Positions 23,201 through 36,170 of a DNA stretch of 64,000 nt are shown piece after piece. Both the position numbers and the translations under genes were made by a program. Location of the stretch: positions 248,001 to 312,000 of the forward strand of contig JAUIZM010000013.1 in assembly GCA_030848705.1 (NCBI GenBank). The letters run 5' to 3'. Each line of letters begins with the position of its first letter. The stretch's first letter is position 1. This DNA comes from Heracleum sosnowskyi (taxonomy: Eukaryota; Streptophyta; Magnoliopsida; Apiales; Apiaceae). The notes under the pieces are model-generated. The model saw only the letters and a program-made list of their open reading frames with translations. It was not told where the DNA came from and made no database searches.

Positions 23201-26200
23201 CTGATTTTCTTTCATTTATTGAGAGTAACCCTAAATCCTAACAAGTCAATGACGAGGCTCACAAGTTTTATCCTTATTCTACATGTAAGTATCTAAGCTC
23301 CAAGCAAATTTTATGTTTAAACAAGACAATAAAGAAGCTCTAAATTGATTACTTGTTGAATAAGTCGGGAATAAAGCTTCACCTGATTTTCTTTCATTTA
23401 TTGAGAGTAACCCTAAATCCTAACAAGTCAATGACGAGGCTCACAAGTTTTATCCTTATTCTACATGTAAGTATCTAAGCTCCAAACAAATTTTATGTTT
23501 AAACAAGACAATAAAGAAGCTCTAAATTGATTACTTGTTGAATAAGTCGGGAATAAAGCTTTACGTGATTTTCATTCATTTATTGAGAGTAACCCTAAAT
23601 CATAACAAGTCAATGACGAAGATCACAAGTTTTATCCTTATTCTACATGTAAGTATCTAAGCTCCAAACAAATTTTATGTTTAAACAAGACAATAAAGAA
23701 GCTCTAAATTGATTACTTGTTGAATAAGTCGGGAATAAAGCTTTACGTGATTTTCATTCATTTATTGAGAGTAACCCTAAATCCTAACAAGTCAATGACG
23801 AGGCTCACAAGTTTTATCCTTATTCTACATGTACGTATCTAAGCTCCAAACAAATTTTATGTTTAAACAAGACAATAAAGAAGCTCTAAATTGATTACTT
23901 GTTGAATAAGTCGGGAATAAAGCTTTACGTGATTTTCATTCATTTATTGAGAGTAACCCTAAATCCTAACAAGTCAATGACGAGGCTCACAAGTTTTATC
24001 CTTATTCTACATGTAAGTATCTAAGCTCCAAGCAAATTTTATGTTTAAACAAGACAATAAAGAAGCTCTAAATTGATTACTTGTTGAATAAGTCGGGAAT
24101 AAAGCTTCACCTGATTTTCTTTCATTTATTGAGAGTAACCCTAAATCCTAACAAGTCAATGACGAGGCTCACAAGTTTTATCCTTATTCTACATGTAAGT
24201 ATCTAAGCTCCAAACAAATTTTATGTTTAAACAAGACAATAAAGAAGCTCTAAATTGATTACTTGTTGAATAAGTCGGGAATAAAGCTTTACATGATTTT
24301 CATTCATTTATTGAGAGTAACCCTAAATCCTAACAAGTCAATGACGAAGATCACAAGTTTTATCCTTATTCTACATGTAAGTATCTAAGCTCCAAACAAA
24401 TTTTATGTTTAAACAAGACAATAAAGAAGCTCTAAATTGATTACTTGTTGAATAAGTCGGGAATAAAGCTTTACGTGATTTTCATTCATTTATTGAGAGT
24501 AACCCTAAATCCTAACAAGTCAATGACGAGGCTCACAAGTTTTATCCTTATTCTACATGTACGTATCTAAGCTCCAAGCAAATTTTATGTTTAAACAAGA
24601 CAATAAAGAAGCTCTAAATTGATTACTTGTTGAATAAGTCGAGAATAAAGTTTCACCTGATTTTCATTCATTTATTGGGAGTAACCCTAAATCCTAACAA
24701 GTCAATGACGAGGCTCACAAGTTTTATCCTTATTCTACATGTAAGTATCTAAGCTCCAAACAAATTTTATGTTTAAACAAGACAGTAAAGAAGCTCTAAA
24801 TTGATTACTTGTTGAATAAGTCGGGAATAAAGCTTTACGTGATTTTCATTCATTTATTGAGAGTAACCCTAAATCCAAACAAGTCAATGACGAGGCTCAC
24901 AAGTTTTATCCTTATTCTACATGTAAGTATCTAAGCTCCAAACAAATTTTATGTTTAAACAAGACAATAAAGAAGCTCTAAATTGATTACTTGTTGAATA
25001 AGTCGGGAATAAAGCTTTACGTGATTTTCATTCATTTATTGAGAGTAACCCTAAATCCTAACAAGTCAATGACGAGGCTCACAAGTTTTATCCTTATTCT
25101 ACATGTAAGTATCTAAGCTCCAAACAAATTTTATGTTTAAACAAGACAATAAAGAAGCTCTAAATTGATTACTTGTTGAATAAGTCGGGAATAAAGCTTT
25201 ACGTGATTTTCATTCATTTATTGAGAGTAACCCTAAATCCTAACAAGTCAATGACGAGGCTCACAAGTTTTATCCTTATTCTACATGTAAGTATCTAAGC
25301 TCCAAACAAATTTTATGTTTAAACAAGACAATAAAGAAGCTCTAAATTGATTACTTGTTGAATAAGTCGGGAATAAAGCTTTACGTGATTTTCATTCATT
25401 TATTGAGAGTAACCCTAAATCCTAACAAGTCAATGACGAGGCTCACAAGTTTTATCCTTATTCTACATGTAAGTATCTAAGCTCCAAACAAATTTTATGT
25501 TTAAACAAGACAATAAAGAAGCTCTAAATTGATTACTTGTTGAATAAGTCGGGAATAAAGCTTTACGTGATTTTCATTCATTTATTGAGAGTAACCCTAA
25601 ATCCTAACAAGTCAATGACGAGGCTCACAAGTTTTATCCTTATTCTACATGTAAGTATCTAAGCTCCAAGCAAATTTTATGTTTAAACAAGACAATAAAG
25701 AAGCTCTAAATTGATTACTTGTTGAATAAGTCGGGAATAAAGCTTCACCTGATTTTCTTTCATTTATTGAGAGTAACCCTAAATCCTAACAAGTCAATGA
25801 CGAGGCTCACAAGTTTTATCGTTATTCTACATGTACGTATCTAAGCTCCAAGCAAATTTTATGTTTAAACAAGACAATAAAGAAGCTCTAAATTGATTAC
25901 TTGTTGAATAAGTCGAGAATAAAGTTTCACCTGATTTTCATTCATTTATTGAGAGTAACCCTAAATCCTAACAAGTCAATGACGAGGCTCACAAGTTTTA
26001 TCCTTATTCTACATGTAAGTATCTAAGCTCCAAACAAATTTTATGTTTAAACAAGACAATAAAGAAGCTCTAAATTGATTACTTGTTGAATAAGTCGGGA
26101 ATAAAGCTTTACGTGATTTTCATTCATTTATTGAGAGTAACCCTAAATCCAAACAAGTCAATGACGAGGCTCACAAGTTTTATCCTTATTCTACATGTAA

Positions 26201-26250
26201 GTATCTAAGCTCCAAACAAATTTTATGTTTAAACAAGACAATAAAGAAGC
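20250..26250. repeat. 3094-bp (17-monomer) duplication within the satellite array
   Basis: Rare variants recur exactly 3094 bp apart: AATCATAAC (CATA at 20507 and 23601), TTGGGAGTAA (21581 and 24675) and TTTATCGTTATTC (near 22725 and 25819). The monomer types in register also match, apart from the limits: position 20100 against 23194, and 23194 against 26288, differ in type. The two copies are therefore about 20.25-23.2 kb and 23.3-26.25 kb; edges are approximate to one monomer. Confidence 0.8.
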
Positions 26251-27432
26251 TCTAAATTGATTACTTGTTGAATAAGTCGGGAATAAAGCTTTACGTGATT
26301 TTCATTCATTTATTGAGAGTAACCCTAAATCCTAACAAGTCAATGACGAGGCTCACAAGTTTTATCCTTATTCTACATGTAAGTATCTAAGCTCCAAACA
26401 AATTTTATGTTTAAACAAGACAATAAAGAAGCTCTAAATTGATTACTTGTTGAATAAGTTGGGAATAAAGCTTTACGTGATTTTCATTCATTTATTGAGA
26501 GTAACCCTAAATCCTAACAAGTCAATGATGAGGCTCACAAGTTTTATCCTTATTCTACATGTAAGTATCTAAGCTCCAAGCAAATTTTATGTTTAAACAA
26601 GACAATAAAGAAGCTCTAAATTGATTACTTGTTGAATAAGTCGGGAATAAAGCTTTACGTGATTTTCATTCATTTATTGAGAGTAACCCTAAATCCTAAC
26701 AAGTCAATGACGAGGCTCACAAGTTTTATCCTTATTCTACATGTAAGTATCTAAGCTCCAAGCAAATTTTATGTTTAAACAAGACAATAAAGAAGCTCTA
26801 AATTGATTACTTGTTGAATAAGTCGAGAATAAAGTTTCACCTGATTTTCATTCATTTATTGAGAGTAACCCTAAATCCTAACAAGTCAATGACGAGGCTC
26901 ACAAGTTTTATCCTTATTCTACATGTAAGTATCTAAGCTCCAAACAAATTTTATGTTTAAACAAGACAATAAAGAAGCTCTAAATTGATTACTTGTTGAA
27001 TAAGTCGGGAATAAAGCTTTACGTGATTTTCATTCATTTATTGAGAGTAACCCTAAATCCAAACAAGTCAATGACGAGGCTCACAAGTTTTATCCTTATT
27101 CTACATGTAAGTATCTAAGCTCCAAACAAATTTTATGTTTAAACAAGACAATAAAGAAGCTCTAAATTGATTACTTGTTGAATAAGTCGGGAATAAAGCT
27201 TTACGTGATTTTCATTCATTTATTGAGAGTAACCCTAAATCCTAACAAGTCAATGACGAGGCTCACAAGTTTTATCCTTATTCTACATGTAAGTATCTAA
27301 GCTCCAAACAAATTTTATGTTTAAACAAGACAATAAAGAAGCTCTAAATTGATTACTTGTTGAATAAGTCGGGAATAAAGCTTTACGTGATTTTCATTCA
27401 TTTATTGAGAGTAACCCTAAATCCTAACAAGT

Positions 27433-30400
27433 CAATGATGAGGCTCACAAGTTTTATCCTTATTCTACATGTAAGTATCTAAGCTCCAAGCAAATTTTAT
27501 GTTTAAACAAGACAATAAAGAAGCTCTAAATTGATTACTTGTTGAATAAGTCGGGAATAAAGCTTCACCTGATTTTCTTTCATTTATTGAGAGTAACCCT
27601 AAATCCTAACAAGTCAATGACGAGGCTCACAAGTTTTATCCTTATTCTACATGTAAGTATCTAAGCTCCAAACAAATTTTATGTTTAAACAAGACAATAA
27701 AGAAGCTCTAAATTGATTACTTGTTGAATAAGTCGGGAATAAAGCTTTACATGATTTTCATTTATTTATTGAGAGTAACCCTAAATCCTAACAAGTCAAT
27801 GACGAAGATCACAAGTTTTATCCTTATTCTACATGTAAGTATCTAAGCTCCAAACAAATTTTATGTTTAAACAAGACAATAAAGAAGCTCTAAATTGATT
27901 ACTTGTTGAATAAGTCGGGAATAAAGCTTTACGTGATTTTCATTCATTTATTGAGAGTAACCCTAAATCCTAACAAGTCAATGACGAGGCTCACAAGTTT
28001 TATCCTTATTCTACATGTAAGTATCTAAGCTCCAAACAAATTTTATGTTTAAACAAGACAATAAAGAAGCTCTAAATTGATTACTTGTTGAATAAGTCGG
28101 GAATAAAGCTTCACCTGATTTTCATTCATTTATTGAGAGTAACCCTAAATCCTAACAAGTCAATGACGAGGCTCACAAGTTTTATCCTTATTCTACATGT
28201 AAGTATCTAAGCTCCAAACAAATTTTATGTTTAAACAAGACAATAAAGAAGCTCTAAATTGATTACTTGTTGAATAAGTCGGGAATAAAGCTTTACGTGA
28301 TTTTCATTCATTTATTGAGAGTAACCCTAAATCCTAACAAGTCAATGACGAGGCTCACAAGTTTTATCCTTATTCTACATGTAAGTATCTAAGCTCCAAA
28401 CAAATTTTATGTTTAAACAAGACAATAAAGAAGCTCTAAATTGATTACTTGTTGAATAAGTCGGGAATAAAGCTTTACGTGATTTTCATTCATTTATTGA
28501 GAGTAACCCTAAATCCTAACAAGTCAATGACGAGGCTCACAAGTTTTATCCTTATTCTACATGTAAGTATCTAAGCTCCAAGCAAATTTTATGTTTAAAC
28601 AAGACAATAAAGAAGCTCTAAATTGATTACTTGTTGAATAAGTCGGGAATAAAGCTTCACCTGATTTTCTTTCATTTATTGAGAGTAACCCTAAATCCTA
28701 ACAAGTCAATGACGAGGCTCACAAGTTTTATCCTTATTCTACATGTAAGTATCTAAGCTCCAAACAAATTTTATGTTTAAACAAGACAATAAAGAAGCTC
28801 TAAATTGATTACTTGTTGAATAAGTCGGGAATAAAGCTTTACATGATTTTCATTCATTTATTGAGAGTAACCCTAAATCCTAACAAGTCAATGACGAAGA
28901 TCACAAGTTTTATCCTTATTCTACATGTAAGTATCTAAGCTCCAAACAAATTTTATGTTTAAACAAGACAATAAAGAAGCTCTAAATTGATTACTTGTTG
29001 AATAAGTCGGGAATAAAGCTTTACGTGATTTTCATTCATTTATTGAGAGTAACCCTAAATCCTAACAAGTCAATGACGAGGCTCACAAGTTTTATCCTTA
29101 TTCTACATGTACGTATCTAAGCTCCAAGCAAATTTTATGTTTAAACAAGACAATAAAGAAGCTCTAAATTGATTACTTGTTGAATAAGTCGAGAATAAAG
29201 CTTCACCTGATTTTCATTCATTTATTGAGAGTAACCCTAAATCCTAACAAGTCAATGACGAGGCTCACAAGTTTTATCCTTATTCTACATGTAAGTATCT
29301 AAGCTCCAAACAAATTTTATGTTTAAACAAGACAATAAAGAAGCTCTAAATTGATTACTTGTTGAATAAGTCGGGAATAAAGCTTTACGTGATTTTCATT
29401 CATTTATTGAGAGTAACCCTAAATCCTAACAAGTCAATGACGAGGCTCACAAGTTTTATCCTTATTCTACATGTAAGTATCTAAGCTCCAAACAAATTTT
29501 ATGTTTAAACAAGACAATAAAGAAGCTCTAAATTGATTACTTGTTGAATAAGTCGGGAATAAAGCTTTACGTGATTTTCATTCATTTATTGAGAGTGACC
29601 CTAAATCCTAACAAGTCAATGACGAGGCTCACAAGTTTTATCCTTATTCTACATGTAAGTATCTAAGCTCCAAGCAAATTTTATGTTTAAACAAGACAAT
29701 AAAGAAGCTCTAAATTGATTACTTGTTGAATAAGTCGGGAATAAAGCTTCACCTGATTTTCTTTCATTTATTGAGAGTAACCCTAAATCCTAACAAGTCA
29801 ATGACGAGGCTCACAAGTTTTATCCTTATTCTACATGTAAGTATCTAAGCTCCAAACAAATTTTATGTTTAAACAAGACAATAAAGAAGCTCTAAATTGA
29901 TTACTTGTTGAATAAGTCGGGAATAAAGATTTACGTGATTTTCATTCATTTATTGAGAGTAACCCTAAATCCTAACAAGTCAATGACGAGGCTCACAAGT
30001 TTTATCCTTATTCTACATGTAAGTATCTAAGCTCCAAACAAATTTTATGTTTAAACAAGACAATAAAGAAGCTCTAAATTGATTACTTGTTGAATAAGTC
30101 GGGAATAAAGCTTTACGTGATTTTCATTCATTTATTGAGAGTAACCCTAAATCCTAACAAGTCAATGACGAAGATCACAAGTTTTATCCTTATTCTACAT
30201 GTAAGTATCTAAGCTCCAAACAAATTTTATGTTTAAACAAGACAATAAAGAAGCTCTAAATTGATTACTTGTTGAATAAGTCGGGAATAAAGCTTTACGT
30301 GATTTTCATTCATTTATTGAGAGTAACCCTAAATCCTAACAAGTCAATGACGAGGCTCACAAGTTTTATCCTTATTCTACATGTACGTATCTAAGCTCCA

Positions 30401-33400
30401 AGCAAATTTTATGTTTAAACAAGACAATAAAGAAGCTCTAAATTGATTACTTGTTGAATAAGTCGAGAATAAAGCTTCACCTGATTTTCATTCATTTATT
30501 GAGAGTAACCCTAAATCCTAACAAGTCAATGACGAGGCTCACAAGTTTTATCCTTATTCTACATGTAAGTATCTAAGCTCCAAACAAATTTTATGTTTAA
30601 ACAAGACAATAAAGAAGCTCTAAATTATTTACTTGTTGAATAAGTCGGGAATAAAGCTTTACGTGATTTTCATTCATTTATTGAGAGTAACCCTAAATCC
30701 TAACAAGTCAATGACGAGGCTCACAAGTTTTATCCTTATTCTACATGTAAGTATCTAAGCTCCAAACAAATTATATGTTTAAACAAGACAATAAAGAAGC
30801 TCTAAATTGATTACTTGTTGAATAAGTCGGGAATAAAGCTTTACGTGATTTTCATTCATTTATTGAGAGTAACCCTAAATCCTAACAAGTCAATGACGAG
30901 GCTCACAAGTTTTATCCTTATTCTACATGTAAGTATCTAAGCTCCAAGCAAATTTTATGTTTAAACAAGACAATAAAGAAGCTCTAAATTGATTACTTGT
31001 TGAATAAGTCGGGAATAAAGCTTCACCTGATTTTCTTTCATTTATTGAGAGTAACCCTAAATCCTAACAAGTCAATGACGAGGCTCACAAGTTTTATCCT
31101 TATTCTACATGTAAGTATCTAAGCTCCAAACAAATTTTATGTTTAAACAAGACAATAAAGAAGCTCTAAATTGATTACTTGTTGAATAAGTCGGGAATAA
31201 AGCTTTACGTGATTTTCATTCATTTATTGAGAGTAACCCTAAATCCTAACAAGTCAATGACGAAGATCACAAGTTTTATCCTTATTCTACATGTAAGTAT
31301 CTAAGCTCCAAACAAATTTTATGTTTAAACAAGGCAATAAAGAAGCTCTAAATTGATTACTTGTTGAATAAGTCGGGAATAAAGCTTTACGTGATTTTCA
31401 TTCATTTATTGAGAGTAACCCTAAATCCTAACAAGTCAATGACGAGGCTCACAAGTTTTATCCTTATTCTACATGTACGTATCTAAGCTCCAAGCAAATT
31501 TTATGTTTAAACAAGACAATAAAGAAGCTCTAAATTGATTACTTGTTGAATAAGTCGGGAATAAAGCTTTACGTGATTTTCATTCATTTATTGAGAGTAA
31601 CCCTAAATCCTAACAAGTCAATGACGAGGCTCACAAGTTTTATCCTTATTCTACATGTACGTATCTAAGCTCCAAGCAAATTTTATGTTTAAACAAGACA
31701 ATAAAGAAGCTCTAAATTGATTACTTGTTGAATAAGTCGGGAATAAAGCTTTACGTGATTTTCATTCATTTATTGAGAGTAACCCTAAATCCTAACAAGT
31801 CAATGATGAGGCTCACAAGTTTTATCCTTATTCTACATGTAAGTATCTAAGCTCCAAGCAAATTTTATGTTTAAACAAGACAATAAAGAAGCTCTAAATT
31901 GATTACTTGTTGAATAAGTCGGGAATAAAGCTTCACCTGATTTTCTTTCATTTATTGAGAGTAACCCTAAATCCTAACAAGTCAATGACGAGGCTCACAA
32001 GTTTTATCCTTATTCTACATGTAAGTATCTAAGCTCCAAACAAATTTTATGTTTAAACAAGACAATAAAGAAGCTCTAAATTGATTACTTGTTGAATAAG
32101 TCGGGAATAAAGCTTTACATGATTTTCATTTATTTATTGAGAGTAACCCTAAATCCTAACAAGTCAATGACGAAGATCACAAGTTTTATCCTTATTCTAC
32201 ATGTAAGTATCTAAGCTCCAAACAAATTTTATGTTTAAACAAGACAATAAAGAAGCTCTAAATTGATTACTTGTTGAATAAGTCGGGAATAAAGCTTTAC
32301 GTGATTTTCATTCATTTATTGAGAGTAACCCTAAATCCTAACAAGTCAATGACGAGGCTCACAAGTTTTATCCTTATTCTACATGTAAGTATCTAAGCTC
32401 CAAACAAATTTTATGTTTAAACAAGACAATAAAGAAGCTCTAAATTGATTACTTGTTGAATAAGTCGGGAATAAAGCTTTACGTGATTTTCATTCATTTA
32501 TTGAGAGTAACCCTAAATCCTAACAAGTCAATGACGAGGCTCACAAGTTTTATCCTTATTCTACATGTAAGTATCTAAGCTCCAAACAAATTTTATGTTT
32601 AAACAAGACAATAAAGAAGCTCTAAATTGATTACTTGTTGAATAAGTCGGGAATAAAGCTTTACGTGATTTTCATTCATTTATTGAGAGTAACCCTAAAT
32701 CCTAACAAGTCAATGACGAGGCTCACAAGTTTTATCCTTATTCTACATGTAAGTATCTAAGCTCCAAACAAATTTTATGTTTAAACAAGACAATAAAGAA
32801 GCTCTAAATTGATTACTTGTTGAATAAGTCGGGAATAAAGCTTTACGTGATTTTCATTCATTTATTGAGAGTAACCCTAAATCCTAACAAGTCAATGACG
32901 AGGCTCACAAGTTTTATCCTTATTCTACATGTAAGTATCTAAGCTCCAAGCAAATTTTATGTTTAAACAAGACAATAAAGAAGCTCTAAATTGATTACTT
33001 GTTGAATAAGTCGGGAATAAAGCTTCACCTGATTTTCTTTCATTTATTGAGAGTAACCCTAAATCCTAACAAGTCAATGACGAGGCTCACAAGTTTTATC
33101 CTTATTCTACATGTAAGTATCTAAGCTCCAAACAAATTTTATGTTTAAACAAGACAATAAAGAAGCTCTAAATTGATTACTTGTTGAATAAGTCGGGAAT
33201 AAAGCTTTACATGATTTTCATTCATTTATTGAGAGTAACCCTAAATCCTAACAAGTCAATGACGAAGATCACAAGTTTTATCCTTATTCTACATGTAAGT
33301 ATCTAAGCTCCAAACAAATTTTATGTTTAAACAAGACAATAAAGAAGCTCTAAATTGATTACTTGTTGAATAAGTCGGGAATAAAGCTTTACGTGATTTT

Positions 33401-36170
33401 CATTCATTTATTGAGAGTAACCCTAAATCCTAACAAGTCAATGACGAGGCTCACAAGTTTTATCCTTATTCTACATGTACGTATCTAAGCTCCAAGCAAA
33501 TTTTATGTTTAAACAAGACAATAAAGAAGCTCTAAATTGATTACTTGTTGAATAAGTCGAGAATAAAGCTTCACCTGATTTTCATTCATTTATTGAGAGT
33601 AACCCTAAATCCTAACAAGTCAATGACGAGGCTCACAAGTTTTATCCTTATTCTACATGTAAGTATCTAAGCTCCAAACAAATTTTATGTTTAAACAAGA
33701 CAATAAAGAAGCTCTAAATTGATTACTTGTTGAATAAGTCGGGAATAAAGCTTTACGTGATTTTCATTCATTTATTGAGAGTAACCCTAAATCCTAACAA
33801 GTCAATGACGAGGCTCACAAGTTTTATCCTTATTCTACATGTAAGTATCTAAGCTCCAAACAAATTTTATGTTTAAACAAGACAATAAAGAAGCTCTAAA
33901 TTGATTACTTGTTGAATAAGTCGGGAATAAAGCTTTACGTGATTTTCATTCATTTATTGAGAGTGACCCTAAATCCTAACAAGTCAATGACGAGGCTCAC
34001 AAGTTTTATCCTTATTCTACATGTAAGTATCTAAGCTCCAAGCAAATTTTATGTTTAAACAAGACAATAAAGAAGCTCTAAATTGATTACTTGTTGAATA
34101 AGTCGGGAATAAAGCTTCACCTGATTTTCTTTCATTTATTGAGAGTAACCCTAAATCCTAACAAGTCAATGACGAGGCTCACAAGTTTTATCCTTATTCT
34201 ACATGTAAGTATCTAAGCTCCAAACAAATTTTATGTTTAAACAAGACAATAAAGAAGCTCTAAATTGATTACTTGTTGAATAAGTCGGGAATAAAGATTT
34301 ACGTGATTTTCATTCATTTATTGAGAGTAACCCTAAATCCTAACAAGTCAATGACGAGGCTCACAAGTTTTATCCTTATTCTACATGTAAGTATCTAAGC
34401 TCCAAACAAATTTTATGTTTAAACAAGACAATAAAGAAGCTCTAAATTGATTACTTGTTGAATAAGTCGGGAATAAAGCTTTACGTGATTTTCATTCATT
34501 TATTGAGAGTAACCCTAAATCCTAACAAGTCAATGACGAAGATCACAAGTTTTATCCTTATTCTACATGTAAGTATCTAAGCTCCAAACAAATTTTATGT
34601 TTAAACAAGACAATAAAGAAGCTCTAAATTGATTACTTGTTGAATAAGTCGGGAATAAAGCTTTACGTGATTTTCATTCATTTATTGAGAGTAACCCTAA
34701 ATCCTAACAAGTCAATGACGAGGCTCACAAGTTTTATCCTTATTCTACATGTACGTATCTAAGCTCCAAGCAAATTTTATGTTTAAACAAGACAATAAAG
34801 AAGCTCTAAATTGATTACTTGTTGAATAAGTCGAGAATAAAGCTTCACCTGATTTTCATTCATTTATTGAGAGTAACCCTAAATCCTAACAAGTCAATGA
34901 CGAGGCTCACAAGTTTTATCCTTATTCTACATGTAAGTATCTAAGCTCCAAACAAATTTTATGTTTAAACAAGACAATAAAGAAGCTCTAAATTATTTAC
35001 TTGTTGAATAAGTCGGGAATAAAGCTTTACGTGATTTTCATTCATTTATTGAGAGTAACCCTAAATCCTAACAAGTCAATGACGAGGCTCACAAGTTTTA
35101 TCCTTATTCTACATGTAAGTATCTAAGCTCCAAACAAATTATATGTTTAAACAAGACAATAAAGAAGCTCTAAATTGATTACTTGTTGAATAAGTCGGGA
35201 ATAAAGCTTTACGTGATTTTCATTCATTTATTGAGAGTAACCCTAAATCCTAACAAGTCAATGACGAGGCTCACAAGTTTTATCCTTATTCTACATGTAA
35301 GTATCTAAGCTCCAAGCAAATTTTATGTTTAAACAAGACAATAAAGAAGCTCTAAATTGATTACTTGTTGAATAAGTCGGGAATAAAGCTTCACCTGATT
35401 TTCTTTCATTTATTGAGAGTAACCCTAAATCCTAACAAGTCAATGACGAGGCTCACAAGTTTTATCCTTATTCTACATGTAAGTATCTAAGCTCCAAACA
35501 AATTTTATGTTTAAACAAGACAATAAAGAAGATCTAAATTGATTACTTGTTGAATAAGTCGGGAATAAAGCTTTACGTGATTTTCATTCATTTATTGAGA
35601 GTAACCCTAAATCCTAACAAGTCAATGACGAAGATCACAAGTTTTATCCTTATTCTACATGTAAGTATCTAAGCTCCAAACAAATTTTATGTTTAAACAA
35701 GGCAATAAAGAAGCTCTAAATTGATTACTTGTTGAATAAGTCGGGAATAAAGCTTTACGTGATTTTCATTCATTTATTGAGAGTAACCCTAAATCCTAAC
35801 AAGTCAATGACGAGGCTCACAAGTTTTATCCTTATTCTACATGTACGTATCTAAGCTCCAAGCAAATTTTATGTTTAAACAAGACAATAAAGAAGCTCTA
35901 AATTGATTACTTGTTGAATAAGTCGGGAATAAAGCTTTACGTGATTTTCATTCATTTATTGAGAGTAACCCTAAATCCTAACAAGTCAATGACGAGGCTC
36001 ACAAGTTTTATCCTTATTCTACATGTACGTATCTAAGCTCCAAGCAAATTTTATGTTTAAACAAGACAATAAAGAAGCTCTAAATTGATTACTTGTTGAA
36101 TAAGTCGGGAATAAAGCTTCACCTGATTTTCATTCATTTATTGAGAGTAACCCTAAATCCTAACAAGTCA
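27433..36170. repeat. 4368-bp (24-monomer) tandem duplication within the satellite array
   Basis: Five independent rare variants are each repeated 4368 bp apart: CAATGATG (27433 and 31801), ACATGATTTTCATTTATTTA (about 27750 and 32118), GAGTGACCC (29593 and 33961), AAATTATTT (30622 and 34990) and AAGGCAATAAAG (GGC at 31333 and 35701). Copy one is about 27.43-31.80 kb and copy two about 31.80-36.17 kb. CAATGATG also occurs 5 monomers earlier (26523), a smaller local copy. Confidence 0.85.
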
